Positions 4,535-5,963 of a stretch of 5,963 nt of DNA are shown one piece after another; positions within the stretch are counted from its first letter, which is position 1, and every line of letters begins with the position of its first letter. The stretch comes from Patescibacteria group bacterium (GTDB lineage: Bacteria; Patescibacteriota; Patescibacteriia; S139-126): assembly GCA_015485755.1 (NCBI GenBank), contig WFTD01000040.1:1-5963 (forward strand), in the 5' to 3' direction. Below the pieces are notes generated by a model, which saw only the letters and a program-made list of their open reading frames with translations, ran no database searches and was not told the DNA's origin. Made by a program: the position numbers and the translations under genes.

Positions 4535-5963
4535 TTATCTAAATCTTTTATTTATCTCTTGAATCAATTCACTAGGATAAAATGGCCGACCGTCATAACG
4601 CAGAATCTTGTCCTTTATCTCAATACCAGTCCCTGCGCGTAATAATCTAGTGAATTGACCAGTGGAATTATTCTCAACCATTACTAACTTTTTGGCCCTT
4701 TGCAAAAGAGTGAGGGTGTTTTTTGGCAAAGGCTCAACACAATTAAAATGGACAAAATTAACTTTTTTCTTGAATCCCCCCATAGCCAAAGCGTCAATAA
4801 TAGGTCCCTTCACACTCCCCCAACCAACCAAGGTAATATCAGCCTGCCTAGGTCCATAAAGTTTAGCTGGCGGCAAATAAGGCTTGACAACATTTATCTT
4901 GCGAGCGCGTTTATCAACTTGAGCTATTCTATTTTCCGCCGACTCTTCAGAAAACCCCATTTCATCATGTTCGTCAGAATTAATAAACATAACCGGCCCC
5001 TTCTGACCTGGCAAAGCCCGTGGAGATACGCCGTCCTTAGTGACTTTGTAACGCCTGTATTTTTCACCAAGCTGAGCAGCGGCTTTGTCTGATAAAATTT
5101 TTCCCCGCTTAATTTTTATTCTACCAGTATCAAAAAAAGGCAAGGATAAATGATTTTCAGAAATATATTTGTCCAATAACAATATCACCGGCGACTGCAT
5201 TAGCTCTGCTAAATTAAAAGCAAGAGCAGTAAGGTAAAAAGCCTCTTCTGCGTCGCCTGGAGCTAATACAACGCGGGGAAACTCACCATGACCAGCTGAA
5301 ACAACAAACTGAAGATCAGCTTGCTCTGTCCAGGTAGGGAGTCCAGTAGCCGGACCGCCTCGCATTGCCTCCACAATAACGATGGGAGTCTCGGTTATTC
5401 CTGCCAATGAAACCCCTTCTACCATCAAAGCAAACCCACCTCCTGAAGTTGCTAGCATTGCCCTCACCCCAGCTGTTGCAGCTCCTTGAATGGCATTGAT
5501 AGCAGATATTTCATCTTCAACCTGCCGCACCACCATGCCTTTGTCAGGACCAAATTTTGCCAAAGTATGCAAAATAGAAGATGCTGGTGTCATTGGGTAA
5601 GCAGCATAAAACTTACATCCAGCCGCTATCGCTCCCACCGCTGCCGCTTCATTGGCTGTTATTACCATTAACCTGCCCTGTCTTTTTTGCGGCTTTAACA
5701 AACATTTAAATTCACTAGTTTTGTAATTATCCATAACATAACGATAACCGCTTCTGGCTGCCTTAATATTTTTCTTGGCAATATCTGCCTGCTTGTGGCT
5801 AAATTGTTCTTTTATAACTTTTTCCAAAATGTTCAAATCATAATCAAGCAAAGCAACTGTCGCCCCTAATGTAACGGTATTGCGCATAACCTCCTGCCCT
5901 CCGGCCTCGCGCGCCAACCTATTAAAAGGAATATCGTAAACTTTAATCTTGCGCCTTTTTAAT
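4535..5963 (-). CDS. korA: 2-oxoacid:ferredoxin oxidoreductase, gamma-alpha fusion subunit (5' end missing)
   Basis: Partner of the beta subunit just downstream. The reading frame is open to the right edge of the window, giving 475 visible residues; full fusions are usually about 560-600, so roughly 100 N-terminal residues lie outside. A TTG at 5915-5917 is not the start, because the 15 codons before it continue the gamma domain (IKVYDIPFNRLAREAGG). Visible order: end of the gamma domain with NTVTLGATVAL (to about residue 80), then the alpha pyrimidine-binding domain with AYPMTPASS at 121-129, VEDEISAINA (148-157), TSGGGFALMVEG (172-183) and RGGPATGLPTWTEQADLQF (201-219), a linker with GVSPRALPG (311-319) and DEHDEMGF (330-337), and a C-terminal domain (about 372-475) with VENNSTGQFTRLLR and YDGRPFYPSEL. 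The motifs are complete, suggesting a functional enzyme. No ferredoxin-like delta subunit is visible in the window. Confidence 0.95.
   Translation of the reverse strand, partial: LKRRKIKVYDIPFNRLAREAGGQEVMRNTVTLGATVALLDYDLNILEKVIKEQFSHKQADIAKKNIKAARSGYRYVMDNYKTSEFKCLLKPQKRQGRLMVITANEAAAVGAIAAGCKFYAAYPMTPASSILHTLAKFGPDKGMVVRQVEDEISAINAIQGAATAGVRAMLATSGGGFALMVEGVSLAGITETPIVIVEAMRGGPATGLPTWTEQADLQFVVSAGHGEFPRVVLAPGDAEEAFYLTALAFNLAELMQSPVILLLDKYISENHLSLPFFDTGRIKIKRGKILSDKAAAQLGEKYRRYKVTKDGVSPRALPGQKGPVMFINSDEHDEMGFSEESAENRIAQVDKRARKINVVKPYLPPAKLYGPRQADITLVGWGSVKGPIIDALAMGGFKKKVNFVHFNCVEPLPKNTLTLLQRAKKLVMVENNSTGQFTRLLRAGTGIEIKDKILRYDGRPFYPSELIQEINKRFR

Noticed and set aside
4662..5671. Plus-strand ORFs of 61-130 codons inside the alpha subunit gene
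   Set aside because: They are opposite-strand shadows of a well-conserved gene, without recognisable domains or start signals.

Overview
This is an AT-rich bacterial window. Five protein-coding genes lie head to tail on the minus strand, one probable very small gene lies on the plus strand, and a 417-base gene-free end is full of decayed palindromic repeats. The standard genetic code fits: about 1,980 codons of recognisable protein have no internal TGA. Compact spacing, an rlmH gene and a two-subunit 2-oxoacid:ferredoxin oxidoreductase suggest an anaerobic or fermentative bacterium. The repeat style and gene mix remind me of Candidate Phyla Radiation genomes (Patescibacteria), but this is a low-confidence impression and no marker here settles it.

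Reading the minus strand in transcription order, the window starts inside a 2-oxoacid:ferredoxin oxidoreductase gamma-alpha fusion subunit (korA type, 4535-5963, 5' end beyond the window). The beta subunit (korB type, 3650-4522) follows after 12 bases, then rlmH (3177-3644) after 5 bases. These three look like one operon. A 184-base gap (2993-3176) follows, then an MFS transporter (1814-2992) and, 10 bases on, an MBL/beta-CASP ribonuclease of the TTHA0252 type (418-1803).

The rlmH-MFS gap is the most interesting part. On the plus strand it holds, in correct order, an extended -10 promoter (TGCTATACT, 2999-3007), a near-perfect Shine-Dalgarno (AAAGGAGG, 3038-3045), a 30-codon ORF for a very basic peptide (3050-3142), and a strong intrinsic terminator (3152-3178) whose T-run overlaps the rlmH stop codon. 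I read this as an independent small transcription unit. It is divergent from the MFS gene, with which it may share back-to-back -10 elements, and convergent with rlmH. It could encode a micropeptide, be a structured small RNA, or both.

The left end (1-417) has no gene I can support. It holds a perfect hairpin at 77-100 that may terminate the minus-strand transcript, a 111-base palindromic element (171-281) with TTGTCAT-type ends, decayed fragments of similar ends, and TAG/CTA-rich low-complexity tracts on both sides.

Functionally, the oxidoreductase links 2-oxoacid decarboxylation to ferredoxin reduction and acyl-CoA. RlmH and the beta-CASP enzyme act on ribosomal and other RNA. The MFS substrate is unknown. 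No complete novel multi-gene system is visible; the candidate novelty is the small divergent transcript.
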